Part shown: piece after piece, positions 1-7,961 of the stretch
Numbering within the stretch: the stretch's first letter is position 1
How the letters are laid out: every line of letters starts with the position of its first letter
Origin: Pseudogemmobacter lacusdianii
GTDB lineage: Bacteria; Pseudomonadota; Alphaproteobacteria; Rhodobacterales; Rhodobacteraceae
Length of the DNA stretch: 64,000 nt
NCBI RefSeq assembly: GCF_030848395.1
Contig: NZ_JAVDBT010000004.1
Location: 1 to 64,000, forward strand
Reading direction: 5' to 3'
Translations under genes and position numbers: made by a program
The notes under the pieces: model-generated
What the model saw: the letters and a program-made list of their open reading frames with translations, nothing else
Told to the model about the DNA's origin: nothing
Databases searched by the model: none

Positions 1-41
1 CCGTCGTCGCCCTCGCCGCAACCGTCATCTTCTGGCTATGA
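1..41 (+). CDS. C-terminal end of an unidentified gene (partial)
   Basis: Read in the frame starting at base 3, the codons give V-V-A-L-A-A-T-V-I-F-W-L followed by TGA at 39-41. The stretch is wholly hydrophobic and could be the last transmembrane helix of a membrane protein whose body lies outside the window. Thirteen codons cannot identify a family, and the frame could be chance. Confidence 0.3.
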   Translation, partial: VVALAATVIFWL

Positions 42-395
42 CACAAGAACGAGTCCTGACCCTAGCGCTGTTCATTTATTTCAGCAGGCGCTACGTAATG
101 TTCCGCTGATTGGATTGCGCAGTGATAGGCTTGGCAACTTTTATCGTTTGCGATTTTATTAATTATTAGTAGCGTTGATTCTTTCTAAGTCAACCTGTGG
201 TGGTGTTGCGGATCGGCGTATGACTTCGTTGCCAAGTGTGGTGATGAATCGGATTGATTTTGGCCTGAAGTGGCGAAAAATTGGCTGAACTTGCCTACTT
301 CTCATCGCTACAACGATCAATTGGTCCCGAACATAAAGTTCAACCTTCGGGGTTATTACGCGCGTCAGTCGAAGTTCAATTGAGGCAGCTGGGTG
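42..395. other. Long AT-richer intergenic stretch without a recognisable gene
   Basis: About 350 bases separate the partial gene on the left from the first glycosyltransferase. The stretch is clearly richer in A and T than the flanking genes, with runs such as TTTTATTAATTATTAG near 152-167. I see no convincing reading frame, RNA fold or mobile element. It probably holds the promoter and leader of the heptose/LPS operon. Confidence 0.5.
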
Positions 396-1475
396 ATGTG
401 CCTCAGTAAACAAACCGGAGGTGGTGTGGCGGGACAGGTGCAGAGGGATCCGGTTATTATCTTCCGCTTGGGAAGTTTGGGCGACACAATCGTTGCTTTG
501 CCGTGCTTCCATGCGATTCAACGGGCATTTCCAAATGCCCGAAGAATTCTATTAACCAATATGCCGGTATCCTCCAAAGCCGCGCCACTTTTGGCGGTTC
601 TGGGGCGCGACGGTCAATTCGTGGATGAGGCGATCGATTATCCGGTCGGGCTTCGTGCTCCAAGGCAGATTTTGGCGCTGCGGGCGCGGCTTCGCGCCAC
701 CGGGGCGCGCCGTTTGGTCTATCTCATGCCCGAACGCCCCCGCCGTGCCGTCTGGCGTGATTACCTCTTCTTCCGGCTCTGTGGTTTTCGCGACATTCTC
801 GCTTTCCCCGCGAGCGCCGATTTGCGTCAATGCCGAACCCTGCCGGACGGCTGGCTTGAGCCAGAGGCCGCAAGGCTGGCCCGCAATTGCGTCTTGTCGA
901 TTGGCCCGGTGGATTTGGATGATCCAAGTGCTTGGAACCTTCAGTTGACCCCCATCGAGACGGCACGCGGCGTTGAAAGTCGCGCGCCGCTTGGGGGGGC
1001 TGAGTTCATCGCGATCAATATGGGCGGCAAGGTTCATCGCAATGATTGGGGCCATGAAAACTGGCGCCAGTTGATCGAGCGGCTGGCGGCCCATCGCCCG
1101 AACTTTGGTCTGATGGTCGTGGGCGCGCCAAGCGATTCTGCCCGCGCGGCTGCGTTGCTAGATCCGTGGCCCGGGCCCAAACTGGATCTTTGCGGCCAGT
1201 TGCAGCCGCGGGAATCTGCGGCGGCGATGAAAGGGGCGGCTTGTTTCATCGGTCATGACTCTGGGCCTTTGCACCTCGCCGCCAATGTGGGCGTCCCGGT
1301 TTTGGGTCTTTTCGGCGACAATAACCCTCCCGGCAAATGGCACCCCTTTGGGCCGGTCGTCAGTGTTTTGCACCGCATGGCGGGCGTGGGGGCGATCACC
1401 GTGGACGAGGTTGAAGCTGCCGCACTGCACCTTCTGCGCGGAGGGGCGGGGCAGGTTGATTGCGTGATGACATGA
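396..1475 (+). CDS. Glycosyltransferase family 9 (heptosyltransferase-like)
   Basis: About 359 aa. The N-terminal Rossmann half carries RLGSLGDTIVALPCFHAIQ, and the C-terminal half carries the nucleotide-sugar motif GHDSGPLHLAANVGVPV followed by GLFGDNNPPGKWHPFG. These are the hallmarks of GT9 (ADP-heptose:LPS heptosyltransferases). Such enzymes add heptose, or another sugar from a nucleotide donor, to lipid A core on the inner face of the cytoplasmic membrane. It is first in an apparent operon with an AGE epimerase and hldE, which supports a heptose or LPS-core role. Its stop overlaps the next start (ATGA at 1472-1475). The start is uncertain: GTG at 393, ATG at 396 (GAGG about 10 bases before it) and GTG at 426 (GGAGG close upstream) are all possible. 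The exact donor and acceptor cannot be told. Confidence 0.85.
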   Translation: MCLSKQTGGGVAGQVQRDPVIIFRLGSLGDTIVALPCFHAIQRAFPNARRILLTNMPVSSKAAPLLAVLGRDGQFVDEAIDYPVGLRAPRQILALRARLRATGARRLVYLMPERPRRAVWRDYLFFRLCGFRDILAFPASADLRQCRTLPDGWLEPEAARLARNCVLSIGPVDLDDPSAWNLQLTPIETARGVESRAPLGGAEFIAINMGGKVHRNDWGHENWRQLIERLAAHRPNFGLMVVGAPSDSARAAALLDPWPGPKLDLCGQLQPRESAAAMKGAACFIGHDSGPLHLAANVGVPVLGLFGDNNPPGKWHPFGPVVSVLHRMAGVGAITVDEVEAAALHLLRGGAGQVDCVMT

Positions 1476-2641
1476 AGCTTGAAATCTTCGACGCCGATCT
1501 GCGCAACTGGCTTTTGGCGCACGCTTTACCGCTCTGGGCCGGCTATGGTGTCGATCATCACTTTGGCGGCTATCACGAAAGGCTATCCTTCGATCTGACC
1601 CCGCTCGAGGCGCCGCATCGAGCACGGCTCACGGCCCGTCAGATCTATTGCTTCGTCAGGGGGGCCGAACTTGGTTGGCAAGGGCCTGCGTCTGATCTGG
1701 TGGCGCATGGGCTGAGTTTTCTGAACCGCCATCTTTTGACGCCCGAGGATCGTGTGGTCATGGCGGTCGATCCGGCCACCGGCCTAGCCGTTCCAGGGCA
1801 TGACAATTACGATGTGGCCTTTGTGCTCTTCGCTCTGGCGGTTGCGGCCCGCTCTCGCGCTGATGTGACCGCGCTTTCCGCCCGCGCCCGCCGGATCGCG
1901 CAAAGGCTGTCTGCCGATTACGCCCATCCTTTGGGCGGCTACCAGGAGACCGCTCCCGCCACTTCGCCCTTGCGGGCCAATCCGCATATGCATCTGCTAG
2001 AGGCCTTTCTTGAATGGGCCGAAGGTGATCATGACGCCGATGGCTTTTGGCACGGCAAAGCGGCCGAGATTATTGGCCTCGCGCAGCAACGGATGCTCTT
2101 GCCCTCAGGCGCGATGCCTGAGCTTTTCGATCTTGCTTGGCAACCGCTTGGCCCTCCTGGCAATCCCTTGATTGAGCCGGGTCACCAGTTCGAATGGGGT
2201 TGGCTCTTGGCCCGCTGGGCGCGGCTTTGCGGCGACGCCAGCGCTTTTGATGCCGCTTTGCGGCTGATCCGGATCGGCGAGGATCATGGCATTTGCCAGC
2301 AGCGCGGCGTTGCGATCAACGCAGTCGATGGTGACTTCGCGCCCCGTGATGCGCAGGCTAAGCTTTGGCCGCAGACCGAACGGGTAAAGGCTTGGGCAGA
2401 GCTTGCAACCAGCCCGTTTGCCAGCGCTCAGATAAAATCCGAAGCGCGCGCACGGTTATTGCCCGCTTTGGCAGGGCTGCGCGCCTTCTTGATCACCGGC
2501 CCGCCACAATGCCTTGGCCTTTGGCGTGAGGTGATGCGGACAGACGGCACATTCATAAATGAGCCGGTCCGCGCCAGCAGTTTTTACCATTTGATTTGCG
2601 CGCTGCAGGTGATCCTGCCGCACCGTGCCATAGGACGTTAA
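1472..2641 (+). CDS. AGE-family epimerase/isomerase
   Basis: About 389 aa. It resembles the N-acylglucosamine 2-epimerase / mannose isomerase family, an (alpha/alpha)6 barrel. Visible family motifs are FGGYHERLSFD near residue 30, NPHMHLLEAFLEW in the middle, and EPGHQFEWGWLL with the catalytic-type His. Family members interconvert aldose/ketose or 2-epimeric sugars without cofactor. The ATG at 1472 overlaps the upstream stop in an ATGA arrangement, so translation is probably coupled to the GT9 gene. Position between a heptosyltransferase-like gene and hldE suggests it supplies or interconverts a sugar for LPS. The substrate (mannose/fructose type, or a heptose precursor) cannot be read from sequence. 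A TTG at 1460 in frame is an unlikely alternative start. Confidence 0.85.
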   Translation: MKLEIFDADLRNWLLAHALPLWAGYGVDHHFGGYHERLSFDLTPLEAPHRARLTARQIYCFVRGAELGWQGPASDLVAHGLSFLNRHLLTPEDRVVMAVDPATGLAVPGHDNYDVAFVLFALAVAARSRADVTALSARARRIAQRLSADYAHPLGGYQETAPATSPLRANPHMHLLEAFLEWAEGDHDADGFWHGKAAEIIGLAQQRMLLPSGAMPELFDLAWQPLGPPGNPLIEPGHQFEWGWLLARWARLCGDASAFDAALRLIRIGEDHGICQQRGVAINAVDGDFAPRDAQAKLWPQTERVKAWAELATSPFASAQIKSEARARLLPALAGLRAFLITGPPQCLGLWREVMRTDGTFINEPVRASSFYHLICALQVILPHRAIGR

Positions 2642-2669
2642 GTCGTTATTTTGCTTGGGAGTTTCGTCC

Positions 2670-4160
2670 GTGCCAGATCCCGGCCCATCTAGTTTAGTGC
2701 AACGCGTGCAAGCCATGACCGGCGCGCAAGTGCTTTGTATTGGCGATGTCATGGTTGACCGCTTCGTCGAGGGCAAGGTGCAGCGCATCTCGCCCGAAAG
2801 CCCGGTGCCGGTGTTCCAAGCCGGTGCGGCCCGCGACGTGCCTGGGGGGGCTGCCAATGTGGCGCGCAACATTGCAGCCTTGGGCGGTGTTTGCACGTTG
2901 ATTGGCGTTTGTGGTGCGGATGCGGCGTCGGCCGAGTTGAGCACACTCTTGGAGCAGCCTGGCATCACCGCTATGCTGCACAAGACCCACGATCGTCCTA
3001 CCACGCGCAAGGTGCGCTATGTGGCACAGGGCCAGCATATGCTGCGGGTGGACTTCGAAGAAAGCCTGCCGATCCCGCCGCAGATCGAGGGGCAAATTCT
3101 GGCCAGTGTCGCGCTCCATCTGCCCAAATCCGGGGCGGTTGTGTTGTCGGATTACGCCAAAGGCGTTCTGACCCTGCCGGTGATCCGCGGCGTGATCGCT
3201 TTGGCGCAGGTGGCTGGGGTTCCGGTGATCGTGGACCCCAAATCACAAGATTTCAGCCGCTATCATGGGGCCACCTTGCTCACCCCTAATGCGCGCGAGG
3301 CTGAAGCCGCCTCGGGCATCAATCCGCAGCATGATGACACCAGCGCCGAGGCCTCGGGCCGGGCCTGCCTGGCGCAGTTGGGGCCGGGGGGCGCGGTGCT
3401 GATCACTCGGAGCGAAAAGGGCATGACCTTGATTGATCCGACAGGCGCGGCTTTGCATGTGCCGACTGCCGCGCGTGAGGTGTTTGATGTGGTGGGGGCC
3501 GGCGATACCGTGATCGCCACGCTTGCCGCCGCCGTCGCCTCAGGCACAGAGCTGGCCGATGCGGCGCGGCTGGCCAATCATGCGGCCGGCATTGTCGTTG
3601 GCAAGCGTGGCACCGCGACTGTGGCCCCCGACGAGTTGATCGAGGCGGTGGAGCGCGCGACCCAGCCTCGGCGCAGCGGCCCGCCAGTCGTGCTGACGAT
3701 CGATGAAGCCACCCGTTATGCCGCTGCCCGCCGGGCTGAGGGCAAACGCGTGGGCTTCACGAACGGGGTCTTTGACATCGTGCATCCCGGCCATATCTCG
3801 CTTCTGGCCTGGAGCCGGGCGCAATGCGATTGCCTGATCGTAGGCCTAAACGCCGATGCCTCGGTGCGGCGGTTGAAAGGACCGACCCGACCCGTCAACG
3901 CCGAGCGAGATCGTGCCATCGTGCTTGGTGCATTCGGCTCGGTCGATGCTGTGGTGATCTTCGAGGCCGATACACCGATCGACCTTATCGCAGCCATCCG
4001 CCCCGATGTGTTGGTCAAAGGCGCGGATTACACCGTAGAAACGATTGTTGGCGCGGATCTGGTGCTCTCCTATGGCGGCGAGGTCCGGCTGGCCGAGCTT
4101 ATCCCCGGAGCCAGTTCCAGCAACATCATCGCTCGGGCCCAGATGGAAAAATCGTCATGA
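2670..4160 (+). CDS. hldE: Bifunctional heptose-7-phosphate kinase / heptose-1-phosphate adenylyltransferase
   Basis: About 496 aa, close to the normal HldE length. The N-terminal PfkB/ribokinase domain shows CIGDVMVDRFVEGKVQRISPE and the anion-hole motif VVGAGDTV. The C-terminal nucleotidyltransferase domain shows GFTNGVFDIVHPGHISLL and a late KGADYTVETIVG. HldE phosphorylates D-glycero-D-manno-heptose 7-phosphate at C1 and later adenylylates the 1-phosphate, giving ADP-heptose in the cytosol. The GTG at 2670 is preferred because GGAG sits eight bases upstream; a TTG at 2655 in the same frame lacks such spacing. The gene overlaps the start of a broken hldD copy by four bases, so the original operon order was GT9-AGE-hldE-hldD. 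Confidence 0.95.
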   Translation: MPDPGPSSLVQRVQAMTGAQVLCIGDVMVDRFVEGKVQRISPESPVPVFQAGAARDVPGGAANVARNIAALGGVCTLIGVCGADAASAELSTLLEQPGITAMLHKTHDRPTTRKVRYVAQGQHMLRVDFEESLPIPPQIEGQILASVALHLPKSGAVVLSDYAKGVLTLPVIRGVIALAQVAGVPVIVDPKSQDFSRYHGATLLTPNAREAEAASGINPQHDDTSAEASGRACLAQLGPGGAVLITRSEKGMTLIDPTGAALHVPTAAREVFDVVGAGDTVIATLAAAVASGTELADAARLANHAAGIVVGKRGTATVAPDELIEAVERATQPRRSGPPVVLTIDEATRYAAARRAEGKRVGFTNGVFDIVHPGHISLLAWSRAQCDCLIVGLNADASVRRLKGPTRPVNAERDRAIVLGAFGSVDAVVIFEADTPIDLIAAIRPDVLVKGADYTVETIVGADLVLSYGGEVRLAELIPGASSSNIIARAQMEKSS

Positions 4161-4400
4161 TCCTTGTGGCGGGTGCTGCCGGATTTATCGGCTCGCGTAT
4201 CGAGGCGGACCTGTAAAAGGTGGGGCTGGGCGCAGTTGCCGTCTGCGATTGGTTCGGCAGCGATGCGCGTTGGCACAGCCCTGCCAAGCGCCAGATCGAG
4301 GCTTTCTTCTTCCGAAAGAGGGTCGCCGCGTGCCTTGCCGCCTTGTCTCAAGGCCTTGCGGCGTCGCGGCAATCGGTCCACAAACCTCAAAGCATATGGG
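4157..4400 (+). pseudogene. hldD: Decayed remnant of ADP-heptose 6-epimerase (hldD)
   Basis: An ATG overlapping the hldE stop opens a frame reading MILVAGAAGFIGSRIEADL, the typical dinucleotide-binding start of HldD. It then hits an in-frame TAA at 4214-4216. In the same frame the similarity resumes at once: GAVAVCDWFGSDARWHSPAK corresponds to the conserved HldD segment with the D-x-x-G-S/D-x-x-K/R-W pattern after the second beta strand. After about 75 codons the likeness fades and a lipoprotein gene begins at 4408. A full epimerase is about 320 aa, so most of the gene is gone. Either hldD is elsewhere in the genome or the strain makes no L,D-heptose. The right-hand limit is approximate. Confidence 0.75.
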
Positions 4401-4407
4401 GGTAGGG

Positions 4408-4959
4408 ATGCGGTCTGGCATGCGGATCATCGCGGGGATATCGGCACTGCTGTTTCTGGCGGCCTGCTTGCCAGGTGGTGGCGCCTCAAAAGAGCCTGCC
4501 GCCAATCCTATCACGGGCAGCGCGATCGAGGTGACGGCGCTTGATGCGCCCGCACCAGCGCCAGCGGCGAGCGCCGCGACCCAACCCTCCCCGGACATGC
4601 CGCCGGCTGAGTCCACAGCCTTGAAACCCAAAGCCAAGCCAGCAGAGCTTCCTGAGGCTGCGACAGTCGCGCCCGATGGGGCAGCCCCTGTTGCGGCTCC
4701 GGCGGTGCCCGAAGTGCTGAAAACAGCGACGCAGCTCGCTTGCGAGAAGAGGGGCGATGTCTGGGTCAAGGCGGGCAGCTCGTCAGCCCATACTTGCGTC
4801 AAGCGCACGAAAGATGCGGGCAAGCGCTGCACCAATGGTACCCAGTGCCAGGGGGAATGTCTTGCAAGATCAAATACCTGTGCACCATATCAGCCGCTTT
4901 TTGGCTGCAATGAGGTGGTGCAGGACAATGGTGTAAGGATGACGTTGTGTCTCGATTAA
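4408..4959 (+). CDS. Cysteine-rich lipoprotein of unknown function
   Basis: About 183 aa. The N-terminus has a lipoprotein signal with lipobox LAAC near residue 19, followed by a long Ala/Pro-rich low-complexity linker. The compact C-terminal region (about 70 residues) holds eight cysteines (LACEK, HTCVK, KRCTN, TQCQGEC, NTCAP, FGCNE, TLCLD), likely paired as disulfides in the periplasm. I do not recognise a named family. The ATG at 4408 has a purine-rich GGGGTAGGG just upstream; ATG at 4396 or 4420 are alternatives. The stop lies inside the next lipoprotein gene (13-base overlap), so the two are probably made together. The gene begins where the hldD remnant ends. Confidence 0.7.
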   Translation: MRSGMRIIAGISALLFLAACLPGGGASKEPAANPITGSAIEVTALDAPAPAPAASAATQPSPDMPPAESTALKPKAKPAELPEAATVAPDGAAPVAAPAVPEVLKTATQLACEKRGDVWVKAGSSSAHTCVKRTKDAGKRCTNGTQCQGECLARSNTCAPYQPLFGCNEVVQDNGVRMTLCLD

Positions 4960-5444
4960 AGCTGGTTGCTCTGCTCTTTTTGGCCGCATGCGCCGCGCCT
5001 TCGTCGCACATCGCAGGCTTTCGCAGCCCCAAGACCGAAATCTATTCCTCGGCCGCTTTCGACGTCTCACGCGTCGAGGGGCGCTGGACGCAGGTGGCGG
5101 CGTTTTCGGCCGGAGATAACCCCGGCTGCAAGCCCGGCGGGGTCGAGTTCCGCAAAGGCGCGACGGGTCCCGAGATTGCAGCACAGCTTTGTCTGAACGG
5201 TCGCATCGTGCAGGCGCAAGGTCCGCTTCGGATGGTCGGGCCGGGGCGCATGGCGGTGCCGGGGATGCAGGATTGGTGGGTGATCTGGGTCGACAGCGGC
5301 TACCGCACCCTTGCGATCGGAACACCGGACGGCAGCTTTGGCTTCTTGCTTGATCGCGAAAAAATCTCGGGCGACAGGCTGCATGCGGCGGCAGAGGTCT
5401 TTGATTTCAATGGATATTCGAAGGCGCGGTTCAAAGCTTATTAA
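4947..5444 (+). CDS. Lipocalin-like lipoprotein
   Basis: 165 aa from a GTG at 4947 with AAGGA eight bases upstream. The signal peptide has lipobox LAACA around residue 15. The mature part contains VEGRWTQVAAF, resembling the first strand (G-x-W-y-x-x-A/I) of Blc-type lipocalins, and ends with a strand-rich domain. Bacterial lipocalins of this kind sit in the outer membrane and bind lipids or other hydrophobic ligands. It overlaps the Cys-rich lipoprotein gene by 13 bases. Downstream it converges on the XRE regulator, with only three bases between the stop codons. The lipocalin call is by motif only and is moderate. Confidence 0.65.
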   Translation: MSRLKLVALLFLAACAAPSSHIAGFRSPKTEIYSSAAFDVSRVEGRWTQVAAFSAGDNPGCKPGGVEFRKGATGPEIAAQLCLNGRIVQAQGPLRMVGPGRMAVPGMQDWWVIWVDSGYRTLAIGTPDGSFGFLLDREKISGDRLHAAAEVFDFNGYSKARFKAY

Positions 5445-5447
5445 GCC

Positions 5448-6296
5448 TTAATCCCGGATCTGCGCCTTCAATTGGCGCAGATGCTGCGCGGCATCGCGGG
5501 CGCCGATTTCTGCCTCACGCACCAGCCAATCGAAATGGTCGGTCATCGATTGCACGCGCGCTGCATCACGAAAGGCGATGTAGCTGCGACCGAGATAAAC
5601 CACTGCCAGAAGCGGTCCGAAGACGGTGACGGGGGCAGAAAACACCCGGCGCGCGTCAAAAAGGCAAAGCCTTAGTGAGGGGTAGAGCTGCTCACAAAGC
5701 TCGATCAGCCGATCCAACTGCTCAAGTCGCACTTCGGCGCCAAGCCCACGATAATAGCCTTCCGCATGGGCGAATGCGTCCAGTTCATGCAGGGGGAGCG
5801 CGATCTCATAATCCGACCGCGCGCCGCGCATCCAAGCCAAACGGTCCTCAAAAGCTCCGATCGCTTGCCCCGCACTGCGGCCCAGCTGCGGCGCATATTC
5901 CCAATCCACCACCGCTCGCGTCTTCAACATGTCGGGCAAAGTGGCGGGCACATGCCGGATTTTGTAGCCCGCCGCCTCTCGGTGCCAACCGAAGATCGTC
6001 TCATCGATCAAGGCGCGCGGCGCTTCAGTGATGGTGAGCGAGGTGGCGAGCAGGTCCGCCACGGGCTCGGGCCTCAGCGACAGCCCCAAAAGCCAGTCGC
6101 TTGAAACGCCGAGCGCGGTGGCACAATCGGCCGCCAACTGAGCGTTGGGCATCCGCACCGAGGGCGAAAGCAGAGCCGAGAGGGTGGAGCGGTCAACACC
6201 GCAAGCCCGGGCAAGTGCGGCTTGTGAGATATTGCGGCGGCTCATCGCCTCGGAGAGGCGTAGGCGGAAAAGGGCAGCGCGGTCACGTTTGTCCAT
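5448..6296 (-). CDS. XRE-family helix-turn-helix transcriptional regulator
   Basis: 282 aa. The N-terminal 60 residues form a Cro/CI-type HTH (ISQAALARACGVDRSTLSAL then a helix with PNAQLAADCATALGVSSDWL). The remaining 220 residues form a larger ligand- or partner-binding region that I cannot name. The gene is divergent from the fatty acid desaturase, with a 106-base shared control region holding a TCACC-ATT-GGTGA dyad next to its start codon. Autoregulation and control of the desaturase are therefore likely, by inference. The start ATG at 6296 is the only sensible one before the HTH. Confidence 0.85.
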   Translation of the reverse strand: MDKRDRAALFRLRLSEAMSRRNISQAALARACGVDRSTLSALLSPSVRMPNAQLAADCATALGVSSDWLLGLSLRPEPVADLLATSLTITEAPRALIDETIFGWHREAAGYKIRHVPATLPDMLKTRAVVDWEYAPQLGRSAGQAIGAFEDRLAWMRGARSDYEIALPLHELDAFAHAEGYYRGLGAEVRLEQLDRLIELCEQLYPSLRLCLFDARRVFSAPVTVFGPLLAVVYLGRSYIAFRDAARVQSMTDHFDWLVREAEIGARDAAQHLRQLKAQIRD

Positions 6297-6302
6297 GATG
6301 CC

Positions 6303-6339
6303 TCACCATTGGTGATTTAACAAAACGATAGTGACTTAA
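6303..6339. promoter_or_regulatory. Operator-like repeats between XRE gene and desaturase
   Basis: TCACC (6303-6307) and GGTGA (6311-6315) form an inverted repeat with a three-base centre. Overlapping it, GTGATTTAA (6312-6320) is repeated as GTGACTTAA (6331-6339), 19 bases apart, about two helical turns. The block starts seven bases upstream of the regulator start and lies 63 bases before the desaturase start, where an XRE dimer could block both promoters. Confidence 0.5.
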
Positions 6340-6402
6340 TGCTGCGCATTCTCGGCGTTCTCGAACTTTGCATCAAGTGCTAACCTTGTTCAGGAACTCT
6401 GC

Positions 6403-7338
6403 TTGAAGGTTTTGGTTTTGCGCAAGACGGAATGGCCGACACTTTTGCTTTTGGCTTGTACCTATGCGGTATGGGCGTTGGCGACGACTTGGCTATGGGA
6501 GTTTTCGACGCCGCTCGCTGTCGTAATACTGGGTCTTGCGGTGGCGCAGCATTCATCACTGCAGCATGAGATGCTGCACGGACATCCCTTCCGAAACAGT
6601 CACTTGAACCATGCCTTGGTCTTCGTGCCTTTGGGGCTGCTCTACCCCTATCTGCGGTTTCGTGACACCCATATCGCGCATCACCGCGACCCTTTGCTGA
6701 CCGATCCCTATGACGATCCAGAGTCGAATTATCTGGACCCTAAGGTCTGGGCAGGCCTGGCGCGCCCCTTGCAGATCTTGCTGCGCGCCAACAACACCTT
6801 GCTTGGCCGGATGGTGATCGGCCCGGTGATCGGGGCGATGATGTTCTGGGCTTTGGACCTGCGGGCGATCCTTAAGGGAAACCGACGCATCGCGATCTCA
6901 TACCTCCTCCACGGGATTGGCCTCTTGATGCTGGCCAGCTGGTGGTGGGTGGGCATCGGGAAAATGTCTCTCGGCGGCTATGTGCTGGGTGCCTATCTGG
7001 GCGCGTCCCTTCTGAAGATCCGCACCTATCTAGAGCACCGCGCACATAACGACTTCGCCGCGCGCACCGCCATTGTTGAAGATCGCGGCCCACTGGCTTT
7101 GCTCTTTCTAAACAACAACCTGCATGTCGTGCATCACATGAATCCCAAAGTGGCTTGGTATGATCTTCCTAGGCTTTACCGCAGCCAAAGTACGGCGTTC
7201 CAACAGTGCAATGAGGGCTATGTCTATCGCTCGTATCTTGAGGTTTTCGGGAAATATTTCCTGAAAGCCAAAGATCCGGTGCCGCATCCAATCTACCCGG
7301 TGCAGAAGCACCAAAAGCGGGATTTGCACAACGACTAA
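6403..7338 (+). CDS. Membrane fatty acid desaturase
   Basis: About 311 aa from a TTG with CAGGA seven bases upstream. It has three histidine boxes typical of di-iron membrane desaturases/hydroxylases: HEMLH near residue 55, HIAHH near residue 90 and HVVHH near residue 242. Hydrophobic segments flank the boxes (for example LLLLACTYAVWALATTWLW at the N-terminus). The family introduces a double bond or hydroxyl into an acyl or carotenoid chain at the cytoplasmic membrane using O2. The divergent XRE regulator next door suggests transcriptional control, perhaps by membrane or lipid state. Regiospecificity cannot be told from the sequence. Confidence 0.88.
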   Translation: MKVLVLRKTEWPTLLLLACTYAVWALATTWLWEFSTPLAVVILGLAVAQHSSLQHEMLHGHPFRNSHLNHALVFVPLGLLYPYLRFRDTHIAHHRDPLLTDPYDDPESNYLDPKVWAGLARPLQILLRANNTLLGRMVIGPVIGAMMFWALDLRAILKGNRRIAISYLLHGIGLLMLASWWWVGIGKMSLGGYVLGAYLGASLLKIRTYLEHRAHNDFAARTAIVEDRGPLALLFLNNNLHVVHHMNPKVAWYDLPRLYRSQSTAFQQCNEGYVYRSYLEVFGKYFLKAKDPVPHPIYPVQKHQKRDLHND

Positions 7339-7362
7339 AGCAGGGCGACGGCCTTTTAGTCG
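7332..7362. terminator. Bidirectional terminator between convergent genes
   Basis: CGACTAAA (7332-7339) and TTTAGTCG (7355-7362) form a perfect eight-base dyad that contains the stop codons of both convergent genes (desaturase and Nudix). The A/T-rich arms and GC-rich centre suit termination from either side. Confidence 0.5.
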
Positions 7363-7961
7363 ATGCGGCGGAAGGTGGGTACTGGGCCGGAATTGTCGAA
7401 GAAGGGCACGCCGGGTTGCGTGCCGCCTCGGATCAGGTTGGTCACCTCGGCCAGCACCACCTCGGTGATGAAGGGCAGATCTAAGGCCCGGGCGGCGTCG
7501 AGGCCAATCCAATGCAGATGCGACAGTTCGGTCAGGCTTTCGTCGAAATGGTCCAAGCTGCCGCTGACATCCGCAGCATCGGCCAGAAAGAAGCATGCGT
7601 CAAAACGGCGGCTGCGACCGGGGGGCGTGATCGCGCGGAAGACAAAGCGCATCGAGGGACGGTCGGCGCGCAGGGCAAGGGCGGTTTCTTCCTGCAGCTC
7701 GCGCAGCGCCGCCGCGACCAAGGGGCCGGGCGGTGCGACCTGAGCGAGCCGCCGGGCGCATTCCCCGTTCAGCGGCAGGGGGCCGTCGAAGGCATCCTCG
7801 GGGTCCACACCGCCGCCGGGAAAGACATATTTCGATGGCATAAAGGCAGCAGCTGCCCCGCGCTGCCCCATCAAGACTTGCGTCTCACCTTGGGGCAGCC
7901 TGCGGGTCAGAACGATCGTGGCAGCAGCCCGGATCGGAGGGGCGGCGGCCAGATCACTCAT
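7356..7961 (-). CDS. Nudix hydrolase
   Basis: About 201 aa. The Nudix signature core RELQEET follows YVFPGGGVDPED, and an N-terminal strand AATIVLTRR opens the fold. The Nudix box is spread out by an insertion between the GGG turn and the RExxEE helix, as in the NUDT19/CoA-pyrophosphatase-like subgroup. The enzyme should hydrolyse a nucleoside diphosphate linked to another moiety using Mg2+; the substrate is unknown. The ATG at 7961 is chosen because it overlaps the upstream DUF983 stop (ATGA), which indicates translational coupling. An in-frame upstream extension would run inside that gene. Confidence 0.82.
   Translation of the reverse strand: MSDLAAAPPIRAAATIVLTRRLPQGETQVLMGQRGAAAAFMPSKYVFPGGGVDPEDAFDGPLPLNGECARRLAQVAPPGPLVAAALRELQEETALALRADRPSMRFVFRAITPPGRSRRFDACFFLADAADVSGSLDHFDESLTELSHLHWIGLDAARALDLPFITEVVLAEVTNLIRGGTQPGVPFFDNSGPVPTFRRID

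Noticed and set aside
159-521. Minus-strand frame in the left intergenic stretch
   Set aside because: Overlaps the GT9 start on the other strand and shows no family motif or ribosome site.
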